Source of the DNA: Bdellovibrionales bacterium
Lineage (GTDB): Bacteria; Bdellovibrionota; Bdellovibrionia; Bdellovibrionales; UBA1609
Reading direction: 5' to 3'
Assembly: GCA_027451425.1 (NCBI GenBank)
Contig: DAIDJH010000103.1
Span: 1 to 6,690 of the forward strand
Length of the DNA stretch: 6,690 nucleotides
Shown here: positions 1 through 6,209 of the stretch, piece after piece
Position numbering within the stretch: position 1 is the first letter of the stretch
Layout: each line of letters opens with the position of its first letter
Made by a program: the position numbers and the translations under genes
The notes under the pieces: model-generated
Databases searched by the model: none
The model's input: only the letters and a program-made list of their open reading frames with translations
Told to the model about the DNA's origin: nothing

Positions 1-747
1 ACTGAGACGGCGCGCTCGGGCAGTAGTATTTCTTACCTAGTTATCGGGGCCGCCGCCATTATTTTGGGTACGGGATGTGTGGGCTATATGAATCCGCAAA
101 TCTTTTCAAATATTTTATCGAAAGTGCAAATTGGAATATTTCCGGCAGCATCGGCCGCTACAGCCAGCGCATCCGCGTCTTCAAATGCAACAACGCCATC
201 GGACGCGGTGACAGCGTCCAGCCAGACGCCAAGCGCGGCAAATTCTGCATATTCGGGCGGTGGTACGCCGGCAAATCCTGCCGCTTCGAACTCGACCGAC
301 GATAAGTCAGGTTGTGCGGGATCAAATCGATATACCGACGAAGAGATCAGTCATTTCAATAAATTAAATGAACGAGAGCATGAGCTGGACCTGCGCGAGG
401 CCGAACTCAACGAGATGGAAGCGGAATTGCATAAACAAAAAAATGAGATAGAGGCTCGCATCGCGAAACTGAAACAGATTCGCGCCGATGTGGCCAACGT
501 CTTAAAAGATCGGGTCGCAGTGGATGAACATAAGGTGGATACATTGGTTAGTTTTTACTCCAGCATGAAACCCCAGCAGGCCGCCGATATCATCGGCAAT
601 CTGAACGAAGATTTGGCGGTTGAAGTGCTCGGTAAAATGAAAAAGAAAAATGCAGCGGCGATTATGAATTTGCTGGATCCGAAGAAGGCAGAGATATTGT
701 CTGAAAAATTCACGGGCTATAACGTTGGGACTATAGGAGCTAAATGA
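1..747 (+). CDS. motE: MotE-like flagellar coiled-coil membrane protein (COG3334), 5' end outside window
   Basis: The frame is open from base 1, so the true start lies upstream and a TTG at 64 would cut through the membrane segment. The visible 248 residues show, in order: an N-terminal hydrophobic span (about residues 10-30, SISYLVIGAAAIILG), a Ser/Ala/Thr-rich linker (about 46-100), a charged heptad-like coiled coil (about 113-180, many Glu/Leu/Lys), and a C-terminal helical domain (about 181-239, with YSSMKPQQAADIIGNL and MNLLDPKKAEIL) resembling the MgtE intracellular N-domain. That architecture is the COG3334/MotE family. In Campylobacterota MotE is a periplasmic chaperone for the motor scaffold MotC; whether that role holds here is unknown. 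The protein would be anchored in the inner membrane with its body probably in the periplasm. It lies directly before fliK, the usual place for this family after fliJ. Its TGA stop overlaps the fliK ATG, implying translational coupling. The family call is firm, the exact role is not. Confidence 0.85.
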   Translation, partial: TETARSGSSISYLVIGAAAIILGTGCVGYMNPQIFSNILSKVQIGIFPAASAATASASASSNATTPSDAVTASSQTPSAANSAYSGGGTPANPAASNSTDDKSGCAGSNRYTDEEISHFNKLNEREHELDLREAELNEMEAELHKQKNEIEARIAKLKQIRADVANVLKDRVAVDEHKVDTLVSFYSSMKPQQAADIIGNLNEDLAVEVLGKMKKKNAAAIMNLLDPKKAEILSEKFTGYNVGTIGAK

Positions 748-2471
748 TCAGCGCGGCGTCTAATCTTAATTTATCCCCTCTCGCTCAGTCGGCGGGTATG
801 CAAACGGCACCGTCCGCATTGCTAGGGAATAATCAGGCGCAAGCGTCGTTTTTGTCGATGTTCCAAAAAATGCCGCAGACGATGCAAAAGATCGCACACT
901 CAATTGAAGCAAAGGCCAACGCGGATCTCAGTCGTAGCGATGAACTGGCGCTTAAAATATTTTTAGCACGCATGCAAAAGGAATTGGGAGTAAAACCGGC
1001 CCAAGTTGTCGAAGCCTTTTCAAAATTACCCGTGCGTGACATGGCTTTGCCGCCTGAAACTACGGCCGATAAATTTATTTCCGAGCTCAAACTTGACCAT
1101 AAGGGCAAGGATAAGGCCCGTGTTCTTTACAGTAAGCTATTAGGAATTTTGGCCACCACCGATATCATGAAACAGCGGATGGCGAACATAGCGAAGGCGA
1201 TGGATGCCAACTTTGCTGAACTGCAAGGCCTTAAAAAACAATCGGCACAACCAAATGCACAACCAAATGCGCAACAGTCCAACAATCACCCTTTGTTGGC
1301 TCCCCTCGGGGCAGCCGCAGGTGTGGCCGCAGCCACTGCAGCGGCATTAAATCATAGTTCGCAAGTTCCCGCGAATGCGGCGACCGCACACGCGATGTCA
1401 AATACGACCGCTGCACCCACTACAACAAAAGTGGCAAGTCCTGTGGCGCGGGCAAAAGTTGATGAGATTTCACAACCAAAATCGTCAATGCCAGATGTCA
1501 AATTGGCAAAGGCGGCCAATGTCAAAACGACAGGGGCCAGTGAAGCACCGGCAAAAGTGACCGCGGCAAACGTGAAGACAGCCGACGTGAAGATGGCCGA
1601 CGTGAATACAAAAATTGCGAACTCGCCGGGCTCGCGCGGTGAAGTTCCGACGGCAGACCCCAAGGCGGCAGCAATTGTTAATGCTAAGGTGGCCGCGTCT
1701 GCGCCGAGCTCTACGGCTCATCTTGCAACGAATGTAACGGCGACCACCGCAACGGCGGGAGCCGCTGCCGCGGTCGCGGTCAATTCAAAATCCGCACATC
1801 TGGCCGCGTACAATCAACAGAACGGCGGCGGAGCGGGCGATGAAAAGCAAGATAAACAAAATGAGGTACAAGGGGCGCAAGCTGTTGCGGATGCTCCCGT
1901 CACCCAAAAAGTTGGTGACGCCACGGTTACGGCGGCTGCCGCAAAGGCACAGGCCATGAAAGGAAATGAAACCAGCACGCGAAATAACGTCAAAGAAATT
2001 ATCTCGCGCGCACAGTTTCTTGCGCACAAGGGCGGCGGTGAAGTGAAGGTTTCTTTGCAGCCTGAGGGCTTGGGCGAAATCAAACTCAGAGTGAATATGC
2101 AGCATGGTAAAATGAGCGTGCAAATGCTCGCGTCCAACGATGACGCAAAAAATGCTCTGCAAAAGAGTCTGGGCGACTTGAAGGTGCAACTTGCGACACA
2201 TCAAATTCACCTTGATTCGATACGAATCGATACTCCGAAAGATTTGGCGCAACAGTTTTTAAACCATCGTCACCAACAGATGGAGCAAAATTTTCAGAAG
2301 CAATTTTTAAGTGATTTTCAAGATCGCAACAACGCCAATCGGCAGTCGGTTTTCGATTTTAGCGAACCCGAAGTCCCGTTTAGCCAGGTTCATGATCGTT
2401 CTTCAAATTCGCTCTACAATATTGCGTCAGCTAGGAAAAATGGCAATCGAAGACTGGATCTCGTAGCGTAA
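744..2471 (+). CDS. fliK: Flagellar hook-length control protein FliK
   Basis: FliK is exported through the flagellar type III apparatus, measures the growing hook and switches export from hook/rod to filament substrates by contacting FlhB. The C-terminal domain (about residues 416-500 of 575) carries the Flg_hook signature: an LQPEGLGEIKLRV strand-turn (P440, G442, LG 443-444), then a segment ending LGDLKVQLATHQIHLDSIRI. Residues 1-160 form a mostly helical, charged region. Residues about 165-410 are a low-complexity Ala/Val/Lys/Thr-rich linker with short tandem repeats, matching the poorly conserved ruler region of the family. At 575 residues it is longer than the roughly 400 of enterobacterial FliK. 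The ATG at 744 overlaps the preceding stop and has AGGAG at 735-739, four bases upstream. The position between motE and flgD supports the call. Sequence divergence outside the C-terminal domain is normal for FliK. Confidence 0.93.
   Translation: MISAASNLNLSPLAQSAGMQTAPSALLGNNQAQASFLSMFQKMPQTMQKIAHSIEAKANADLSRSDELALKIFLARMQKELGVKPAQVVEAFSKLPVRDMALPPETTADKFISELKLDHKGKDKARVLYSKLLGILATTDIMKQRMANIAKAMDANFAELQGLKKQSAQPNAQPNAQQSNNHPLLAPLGAAAGVAAATAAALNHSSQVPANAATAHAMSNTTAAPTTTKVASPVARAKVDEISQPKSSMPDVKLAKAANVKTTGASEAPAKVTAANVKTADVKMADVNTKIANSPGSRGEVPTADPKAAAIVNAKVAASAPSSTAHLATNVTATTATAGAAAAVAVNSKSAHLAAYNQQNGGGAGDEKQDKQNEVQGAQAVADAPVTQKVGDATVTAAAAKAQAMKGNETSTRNNVKEIISRAQFLAHKGGGEVKVSLQPEGLGEIKLRVNMQHGKMSVQMLASNDDAKNALQKSLGDLKVQLATHQIHLDSIRIDTPKDLAQQFLNHRHQQMEQNFQKQFLSDFQDRNNANRQSVFDFSEPEVPFSQVHDRSSNSLYNIASARKNGNRRLDLVA
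1245..1268 (+). repeat. 12-bp perfect tandem duplication in fliK
   Basis: GCACAACCAAAT occurs twice in a row (1245-1256 and 1257-1268), followed by a decayed third copy beginning GCGCAACAG. It encodes AQPN-AQPN-AQQ at the start of the FliK linker. The 12-bp unit keeps the frame, so copy-number change would lengthen the ruler by four residues without breaking the gene. Confidence 0.85.
1566..1610 (+). repeat. Imperfect 15-bp tandem repeat (x3) in fliK
   Basis: Three successive 15-bp units at 1566-1580, 1581-1595 and 1596-1610 share a GCNRACGTGAAKAYR-like core and encode ANVKT-ADVKM-ADVNT. Related A-N-V-K-T wording occurs again about 50 bases upstream, so this part of the FliK linker appears to have grown by in-frame duplication of five-residue units. 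Confidence 0.75.
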
Positions 2472-2487
2472 TAAGGCGGTATCGTAA

Positions 2488-3456
2488 ATGATGAATGTGG
2501 GTTTGAACACAAAAGCGTATTCCCCGGCGGAGCAAGAAAGTTCGCTTAAGCACGACAAGGCGCAAACCCTCACTCCGGAAGAGCAGAAAAAAGTTCTGAA
2601 TGGCGAAGATTTAGGCACATATCTGAATAAAATTGCCGATCCGAACTGGGTTAATCCGGCTAAGATGCGTCATGTCGGCAGCAACGAGCTCGATAAAAAT
2701 GCATTTTTAAAATTATTTCTCGCACAGCTCAAAAATCAAGACCCGACCAACCCAATGAAAAGCCACGAACTTGCGGCCCAACTCGCGCAGTTCACATCGC
2801 TTGAAAAATTGACCAACATCGATTCGAGCATCACGGCGATGTCGAAAAAAGACGACAAAAATGCGCGCTTTGAAGCGCTGACGTTGATCGGCAAGGGCGT
2901 TTCGGGTGACTCCTCAAAAATTGATAGAACGGATATGACCGCGCAACATGAAATTGAGTTCAAATTAGGTGCTCCAGCCTCTGACATAACGTTGTCAATT
3001 CAAAATAGCTCTGGACAAGAAGTCAAAAAATACGTCGCACACAATCTCAAAAAGGGTGCGAATAAAATTTTGTGGAATGGCTTGTTGGATAGCGGCGCGG
3101 CAGCCCCGAAGGGCGAGTATCACGTCGCGATCACGGCGAAGAATTCGTTCGGTCAAAAAATTGCGGTTGAGACGGCATTCACTGGGCGGGTTACGGGTGT
3201 GAACTTTACCCCCGAAGGGCCGATCCTCTTGATGGGCAAACAAACCGTGAAACTCAAAGATGTGAGCAAGATTTTCACTTACGATCAACCGCCGCAAAAC
3301 AACGCCGCGCTTGTCAACGCGAAGGCGGTAGAGGCCAGCGGCGACAAGCAGCCGGCAAAGCCGACGGCGGCAGGCATGGGCGGCGGCTTGTCGAATGTCA
3401 GTATGAGCCAAGGTTTAATGAATAAATTGAATAAAGAAGTAGATCACAAAATTTAA
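2488..3456 (+). CDS. flgD: Flagellar hook assembly scaffold protein FlgD
   Basis: FlgD is exported to the rod tip and forms the cap under which FlgE subunits polymerise into the hook. The conserved N-domain lies at about residues 67-118 of 322 (LDKNAFLKLFLAQLKNQDP, then NPMKSHELAAQLAQFTSLEKL), a textbook FlgD signature. It is followed by the Ig-like domain (about 155-222, with WNG, a DSG turn and PKGEYHVAI) and the Tudor-like part (about 229-265, FTGRVTGVNFTPEGPILLMG). The protein is about 90 residues longer than typical enterobacterial FlgD because of a 66-residue N-terminal extension and a tail of about 55 residues, the latter containing an AAGMGGGLSN stretch. There are two adjacent ATG codons (2488, 2491); the first is taken, with AAGGCGG at 2473-2479 as ribosome binding site eight bases upstream. 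It lies 16 bp after fliK, so it is probably cotranscribed and cofunctional. Confidence 0.95.
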   Translation: MMNVGLNTKAYSPAEQESSLKHDKAQTLTPEEQKKVLNGEDLGTYLNKIADPNWVNPAKMRHVGSNELDKNAFLKLFLAQLKNQDPTNPMKSHELAAQLAQFTSLEKLTNIDSSITAMSKKDDKNARFEALTLIGKGVSGDSSKIDRTDMTAQHEIEFKLGAPASDITLSIQNSSGQEVKKYVAHNLKKGANKILWNGLLDSGAAAPKGEYHVAITAKNSFGQKIAVETAFTGRVTGVNFTPEGPILLMGKQTVKLKDVSKIFTYDQPPQNNAALVNAKAVEASGDKQPAKPTAAGMGGGLSNVSMSQGLMNKLNKEVDHKI

Positions 3457-3458
3457 CG

Positions 3459-3487
3459 ACGCGAATATCGCGTATCGAGGGGGTGAG
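3459..3487 (+). promoter_or_regulatory. Small hairpin plus strong Shine-Dalgarno before the flagellar operon protein
   Basis: ACGCGA (3459-3464) pairs with TCGCGT (3468-3473) across a three-base loop. It is followed at once by a purine-rich GAGGGGGTGAG (3477-3487), which provides the ribosome binding site for the ATG at 3494. The strong site supports that start. Whether the hairpin matters (for example as an RNA stability element between flgD and the next gene) is not known. Confidence 0.4.
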
Positions 3488-3493
3488 AAACGT

Positions 3494-3924
3494 ATGCATA
3501 TAGGATGGCCAAAGCACAAATCGCCGGCGGTTAATGACGCCGCAAACGCGGTGAGCCCGCTAAACTCTGCGCAATCCGCGAAAGGCGCGAATTTCGAAGC
3601 GCTGATCCACCAGATGGATAAGGCGGACGATCAGATGGCGGCGCTTACGGTGAAGAAAGATGCTCCACTTCCGGTGTTGAAATTTTCCAACCACGCGGTT
3701 GAACGAATGAGCGCGCGGGGGATTCATTTCACTCCAGACGAAATAACGAAGATGGAAGAGGCGGCACAAAGGCGGCGCTTAAAGGCGGCAAAGAGGCCTT
3801 GTTAGTTACGAAGAATAACGCGGCGATCGTGAGTTTAAAAAACAACACGGTGGTCACAGTTGTTGATCGGGATATGTTGAAGAACAATGTATTTACGAAA
3901 ATAGACGCAACTGTTTTTATTTAA
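3494..3924 (+). pseudogene. Small flagellar operon protein (TIGR02530-like), interrupted by a single -1 frameshift near 3769
   Basis: The first frame (3494-3805) encodes 103 residues. Residues 62-84 (KFSNHAVERMSARGIHFTPD) are the hallmark of the 'flagellar operon protein' family found between flgD and flgE in many bacteria; its function is undefined. After Q92 the frame gives an out-of-family tail, RRRLKAAKRPC, and stops at 3803-3805. From 3769 the neighbouring frame stays open to TAA at 3922-3924 and supplies the missing C-terminal half: KAALKGGKEALLV, then NNAAIVSLKNNTVVTVV and VFTKIDATVFI. Joined after Q92 the product would be 143 residues with no gap, a normal length for the family. One missing A in the run at 3768-3770 would explain the shift. 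There is no canonical X-XXY-YYZ slippery heptamer in the right phase, so a mutation or sequencing error is more likely than programmed frameshifting. The start is ATG 3494 with a strong purine-rich ribosome binding site upstream. The gene sits 37 bp after flgD and is probably in the same operon. Confidence 0.85.
3759..3789 (+). repeat. Triplicated AGGCGGC motif at the frameshift site
   Basis: AGGCGGC occurs at 3759-3765, 3770-3776 and 3783-3789; the last two copies share the longer AAAGGCGGC. The spacings are 11 and 13 bases, so the copies fall in different reading frames. The frame break maps to the A-run just before the second copy, and short direct repeats of this kind can promote slippage during replication or confuse base calling. 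Confidence 0.7.
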
Positions 3925-3927
3925 TTT

Positions 3928-3956
3928 AAGGGCTGGTCCTCATTGAGGGGGCCCTT
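3928..3956 (+). terminator. Hairpin between the flagellar operon protein and flgE
   Basis: AAGGGC (3928-3933) pairs with GCCCTT (3951-3956), and an inner CCTC (3938-3941) pairs with GAGG (3945-3948) around an ATT loop, with an unpaired bulge between them. It begins three bases after the stop at 3924. No T-run follows, so it may be a weak or Rho-assisted terminator, an attenuator, or an mRNA-processing/stability hairpin rather than a classical intrinsic terminator. Confidence 0.5.
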
Positions 3957-3958
3957 CA

Positions 3959-3992
3959 CCGCGCGGCTGAAGTTTCGCGCGAACATGGAGGT
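3959..3992 (+). promoter_or_regulatory. flgE leader: two GC palindromes and strong ribosome binding site
   Basis: CCGCGCGG (3959-3966) and TTCGCGCGAA (3974-3983) are perfect palindromes. Their CGCGCG cores could also pair with each other as a six-base stem around a ten-base loop. GGAGGT at 3987-3992 then gives a near-ideal ribosome binding site, six bases (from GGAGG) before the flgE ATG, which fixes that start. I see no convincing sigma-28, sigma-54 or sigma-70 promoter in this short leader, so flgE is probably read from upstream. The structure may affect translation or transcript processing. Confidence 0.4.
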
Positions 3993-3997
3993 TCTTT

Positions 3998-5287
3998 ATG
4001 GGAGTGTTATCCTCTCTATACACCGGTGTATCCGGTCTCTCGGCGCAGGGTGAAGCGTTGGGAGTAATCGGCGACAACATCGCCAACGCCAACACCACAG
4101 GATTCAAAGCATCACGTGCCGAATTTCAAGATATTGTCGCCAAAAGTTTAAAAGGCATTTTGGGCGGCAACCAGATCGGCCGAGGTGTGAAGATCGGTGC
4201 TGTTAACCCAATTTTGGTTCAAGGTAACACCGACTCGACTGAAAAGGCGACGGACCTGGCCATTTCGGGTGATGGATATTTTGTTTTGCGCGGCTCGGAT
4301 GGTGAATCGTTCACACGTGACGGATCGTTTCACTTTGATCGCGACGGTTATCTTGTGACAAACGATAACCAGCGCGTGCAAGGTTTTCAAAACGACGGCA
4401 AGGGGAATATCATCAATAAGCTGGGCGATATCAAATTTCCGCGCGCTCTTGTTCCGGCGAAGGCGACGAATAAGATTAAGCTCAATCTCAACCTCGACTC
4501 GCGCGTCGGTCAAAACAAACTTAAAGTATTTGACATAAAACATCCATACGACTCGGCTGATTTTTCAACCGGAATTGAGATGTACGACTCGCAAGGTAAC
4601 AAGCACCTGGTGACGCTCTTTTTCAATAAGACAGCGGATCGGACATGGACGTATCGTGGGATGTGCGATGGCGCTGAAGTGACGGGCGGTAAAAAGGGAG
4701 ACCTCAAAGAAGTCGTGGGCGGTGTGCTGACTTTTACCGTTGATGGTAAACTCCAAGATAATCGTCAGACCTTGTCGGCGTTTAACTTTAAAGGTGGCGC
4801 GCTTCAAAATCAAAAGGTCATGATGGATTTTGGCAAGCCGATCGCAAAAGGTGGCAACGGTATCGATGGCACCAAACAGTATGGTAAAGAAAGCGATCTC
4901 GTTAGTTGGTCGCAAGACGGTTCGTCGGCGGGCACGATTGTGAACTTGTCGTTCAACGATCAAGGCATACTGACCGGTCTTTATTCGAACGGCACGACGC
5001 AAGACTTGGCGCAAGTTGGGCTTGCGAAATTCGAAGACCCTGAAGCGCTCTTCAAGGTGGGCAACAACCGGTTGAAAGAAGCTCGCGATTCAGGGGCCCC
5101 TTCAATCGGCAAAGCAAATCACGCTGGGCGAGGTAAGCTCTACGCGAAATCGCTCGAACGTTCGACTGTCGACTTGGCGACAGAGTTCGTGAATCTGATT
5201 CAAAACGAGCGTGGCTTCCAGGCCAACGCGAAAACGATCACGACCACCAACCAACTTCTTGGGGAAGTGATCAATTTGAAACGATAA
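3998..5287 (+). CDS. flgE: Flagellar hook protein FlgE
   Basis: FlgE subunits are exported by the flagellar type III system and polymerise into the curved hook that joins rod to filament. The N-terminal rod-type motif is unmistakable: MGVLSSLYTGVSGLSAQGEA then DNIANANTTGFKASR (about residues 1-40 of 429). The middle (about 165-300) corresponds to the variable hook D2 region. The C-terminal part has a conserved ILTGLYSNGTTQDLAQVGLAKFEDP-type strand region (about 325-350), a DSGAP segment, and the closing amphipathic helix STVDLATEFVNLIQNERGF to LLGEVINLKR (about 389-429). The length of 429 is normal (about 400 in Salmonella). The ATG at 3998 has GGAGG at 3987-3991. The family's usual SNVDL and QRGFQAN appear here as STVDL and ERGFQAN, conservative variants. 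It is the last flagellar gene in the window and is followed by a strong hairpin. Confidence 0.96.
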   Translation: MGVLSSLYTGVSGLSAQGEALGVIGDNIANANTTGFKASRAEFQDIVAKSLKGILGGNQIGRGVKIGAVNPILVQGNTDSTEKATDLAISGDGYFVLRGSDGESFTRDGSFHFDRDGYLVTNDNQRVQGFQNDGKGNIINKLGDIKFPRALVPAKATNKIKLNLNLDSRVGQNKLKVFDIKHPYDSADFSTGIEMYDSQGNKHLVTLFFNKTADRTWTYRGMCDGAEVTGGKKGDLKEVVGGVLTFTVDGKLQDNRQTLSAFNFKGGALQNQKVMMDFGKPIAKGGNGIDGTKQYGKESDLVSWSQDGSSAGTIVNLSFNDQGILTGLYSNGTTQDLAQVGLAKFEDPEALFKVGNNRLKEARDSGAPSIGKANHAGRGKLYAKSLERSTVDLATEFVNLIQNERGFQANAKTITTTNQLLGEVINLKR

Positions 5288-5301
5288 CAGCAATAACGGG
5301 C

Positions 5302-5326
5302 GGGGGGCCTCTTAATGAGGCCCCTT
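5302..5326 (+). terminator. Strong hairpin downstream of flgE, between convergent genes
   Basis: GGGGCCTC (5304-5311) pairs perfectly with GAGGCCCC (5317-5324) around the loop TTAAT; two further G-T wobble pairs (5302-5303 with 5325-5326) can extend it. It lies 14 bases after the flgE stop and before the end of the convergent minus-strand gene, the expected place for a transcription terminator. The downstream T-run is only two bases on the + strand, and absent on the - strand, so termination may need help or the hairpin may mainly protect the 3' end. Confidence 0.65.
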
Positions 5327-5370
5327 GACCATCAAGAACGGCACTCCTATCAAATCGAATGAAGGTTGAA

Positions 5371-6084
5371 CTATTTTACTATTTTTTGTAGCAATCGCAC
5401 GCAAACACTCGGTCTGCGTAAATTCGATTGAATAATACGATTATTCACACGCAGTATGCGCACGACATTTTGTAAGTAGTAATCTCGTTTTGACATGAAA
5501 ACGAGGAATTCAGCGGTTAATGGATGCCCACTGAGCGCCGCGTCCTCTTGAATCAGTTGAAGCGAATATCGTGGCATGAGTTGCAAATATTCGCGTGGAT
5601 TTCTGTCGGCGAAGTAGATCATTTCTCGGTATCGAATTGTTTTGTAGATTTCGCGTACGCGTAAGCGAATGGCACGATTGAGACCCGTGGAGGTTTTTTT
5701 GTGATTTATTGTAAGATCAGGCCGTGCCGCTAGCCGTCCTTGTAGCTTGAGTAGCCACGATATTTCCATGAAGGCTTTTTCTATGGGGCGTGAAATTAAG
5801 ATGTGTACGCCGTCGAGCAAGCTGCGAACCATTTGGTGAGTTTGCTCCGATTGGCTATCGTAATTGAGTCGACTTGACAAAATTCTGACAAAACCACCTG
5901 TGGTGAAGGTATCGCTTGCGCAATTGTGAGCGTTGACGCTGCCGCCTGTGGTAAGAGCTTCAATGAATGCGCGCCCGTAACACTGGCGAGCGGCGCGAGC
6001 GAGTTGAATTTTTGAGACGACTGCGTCCGCTGACGCCAGACGTGTGATCCCAAATAGCAGTATAACAATTGTTAAGATGCGCAT
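5371..6084 (-). CDS. Secreted arginine-rich protein of unknown function
   Basis: I do not recognise this 237-residue protein. It opens with a clear Sec signal peptide: basic MR, hydrophobic ILTIVILLFGI, and a likely cleavage after LASA (about residue 19), so the product should be periplasmic or exported. The ATG at 6084 is chosen because it gives this standard signal peptide; an in-frame GTG at 6117 would add 12 residues, and neither has a good Shine-Dalgarno. By my count the protein holds 27 Arg and 9 Lys against 17 Asp/Glu, so it is strongly basic. Three Cys (35, 55, 228) could form one disulfide. The body looks mainly helical, with RLRVREIYKTIRYREM and PRYSLQLIQEDAALS segments and no recognisable catalytic motif. 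It converges on flgE and lies downstream of pfkA on the same strand, with a gap of about 125 bp that suggests separate transcription. The signal peptide and long intact frame make it a credible gene. Confidence 0.75.
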   Translation of the reverse strand: MRILTIVILLFGITRLASADAVVSKIQLARAARQCYGRAFIEALTTGGSVNAHNCASDTFTTGGFVRILSSRLNYDSQSEQTHQMVRSLLDGVHILISRPIEKAFMEISWLLKLQGRLAARPDLTINHKKTSTGLNRAIRLRVREIYKTIRYREMIYFADRNPREYLQLMPRYSLQLIQEDAALSGHPLTAEFLVFMSKRDYYLQNVVRILRVNNRIIQSNLRRPSVCVRLLQKIVK

Positions 6085-6146
6085 CGGTGGAAGAAATTGC
6101 AAACTGGGGGCCAGCACTAAAACGATGGAAGTGATTTTGTGGCGGG

Positions 6147-6152
6147 ATTTTA
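6147..6152 (-). promoter_or_regulatory. Possible -10 element for the secreted-protein gene (weak)
   Basis: Read on the minus strand this is TAAAAT, one mismatch from the sigma-70 -10 consensus, about 60 bases before the ATG at 6084. It sits in the gap between pfkA and the secreted-protein gene, where a promoter would be expected. No good -35 is found at 16-18 bases; the nearest candidate, TTCAAC at 19, matches only half the consensus. The rest of the gap (6085-6209) holds nothing else I can support. Confidence 0.25.
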
Positions 6153-6209
6153 GCCGAAGAACGTCACCGAAGTTGAATTCCCTACAACTAAATCCCTCGT
6201 AAGCGGTCG

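Noticed and set aside
76..78. Possible lipobox cysteine (GTGC) at the end of the MotE-like membrane span
   Set aside because: The residue at -3 is Gly, not Leu/Val/Ile, so it does not fit the lipoprotein consensus; the span reads as a plain membrane anchor.
1352..1721. Overlapping open frames on both strands inside fliK
   Set aside because: They arise from the GC-rich, Ala-rich repetitive coding sequence of fliK; their translations are Cys/Arg/His-rich with no family features.
1785..2252. 155-residue minus-strand open frame opposite the FliK C-terminal domain
   Set aside because: It is antisense to a conserved Flg_hook domain and has no recognisable motif or ribosome binding site; a shadow frame.
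3761..3776. Programmed -1 frameshift site for the flagellar operon protein
   Set aside because: Codons GCA-CAA-AGG do not form a phase-correct X-XXY-YYZ heptamer, and I see no strong stimulatory hairpin just downstream. Kept only as a minor alternative to mutation or error.
4565..5014. 149-residue minus-strand open frame inside flgE
   Set aside because: Fully antisense to conserved FlgE coding sequence, with an Arg/Thr/His-rich composition typical of shadow frames.
5325..5353. TTGACC then TATCAA 17 bases later, a plus-strand sigma-70-like promoter
   Set aside because: The spacing is right, but the TTGACC overlaps the base of the terminator hairpin, and the only downstream target would be antisense to the secreted-protein gene. 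Probably chance.
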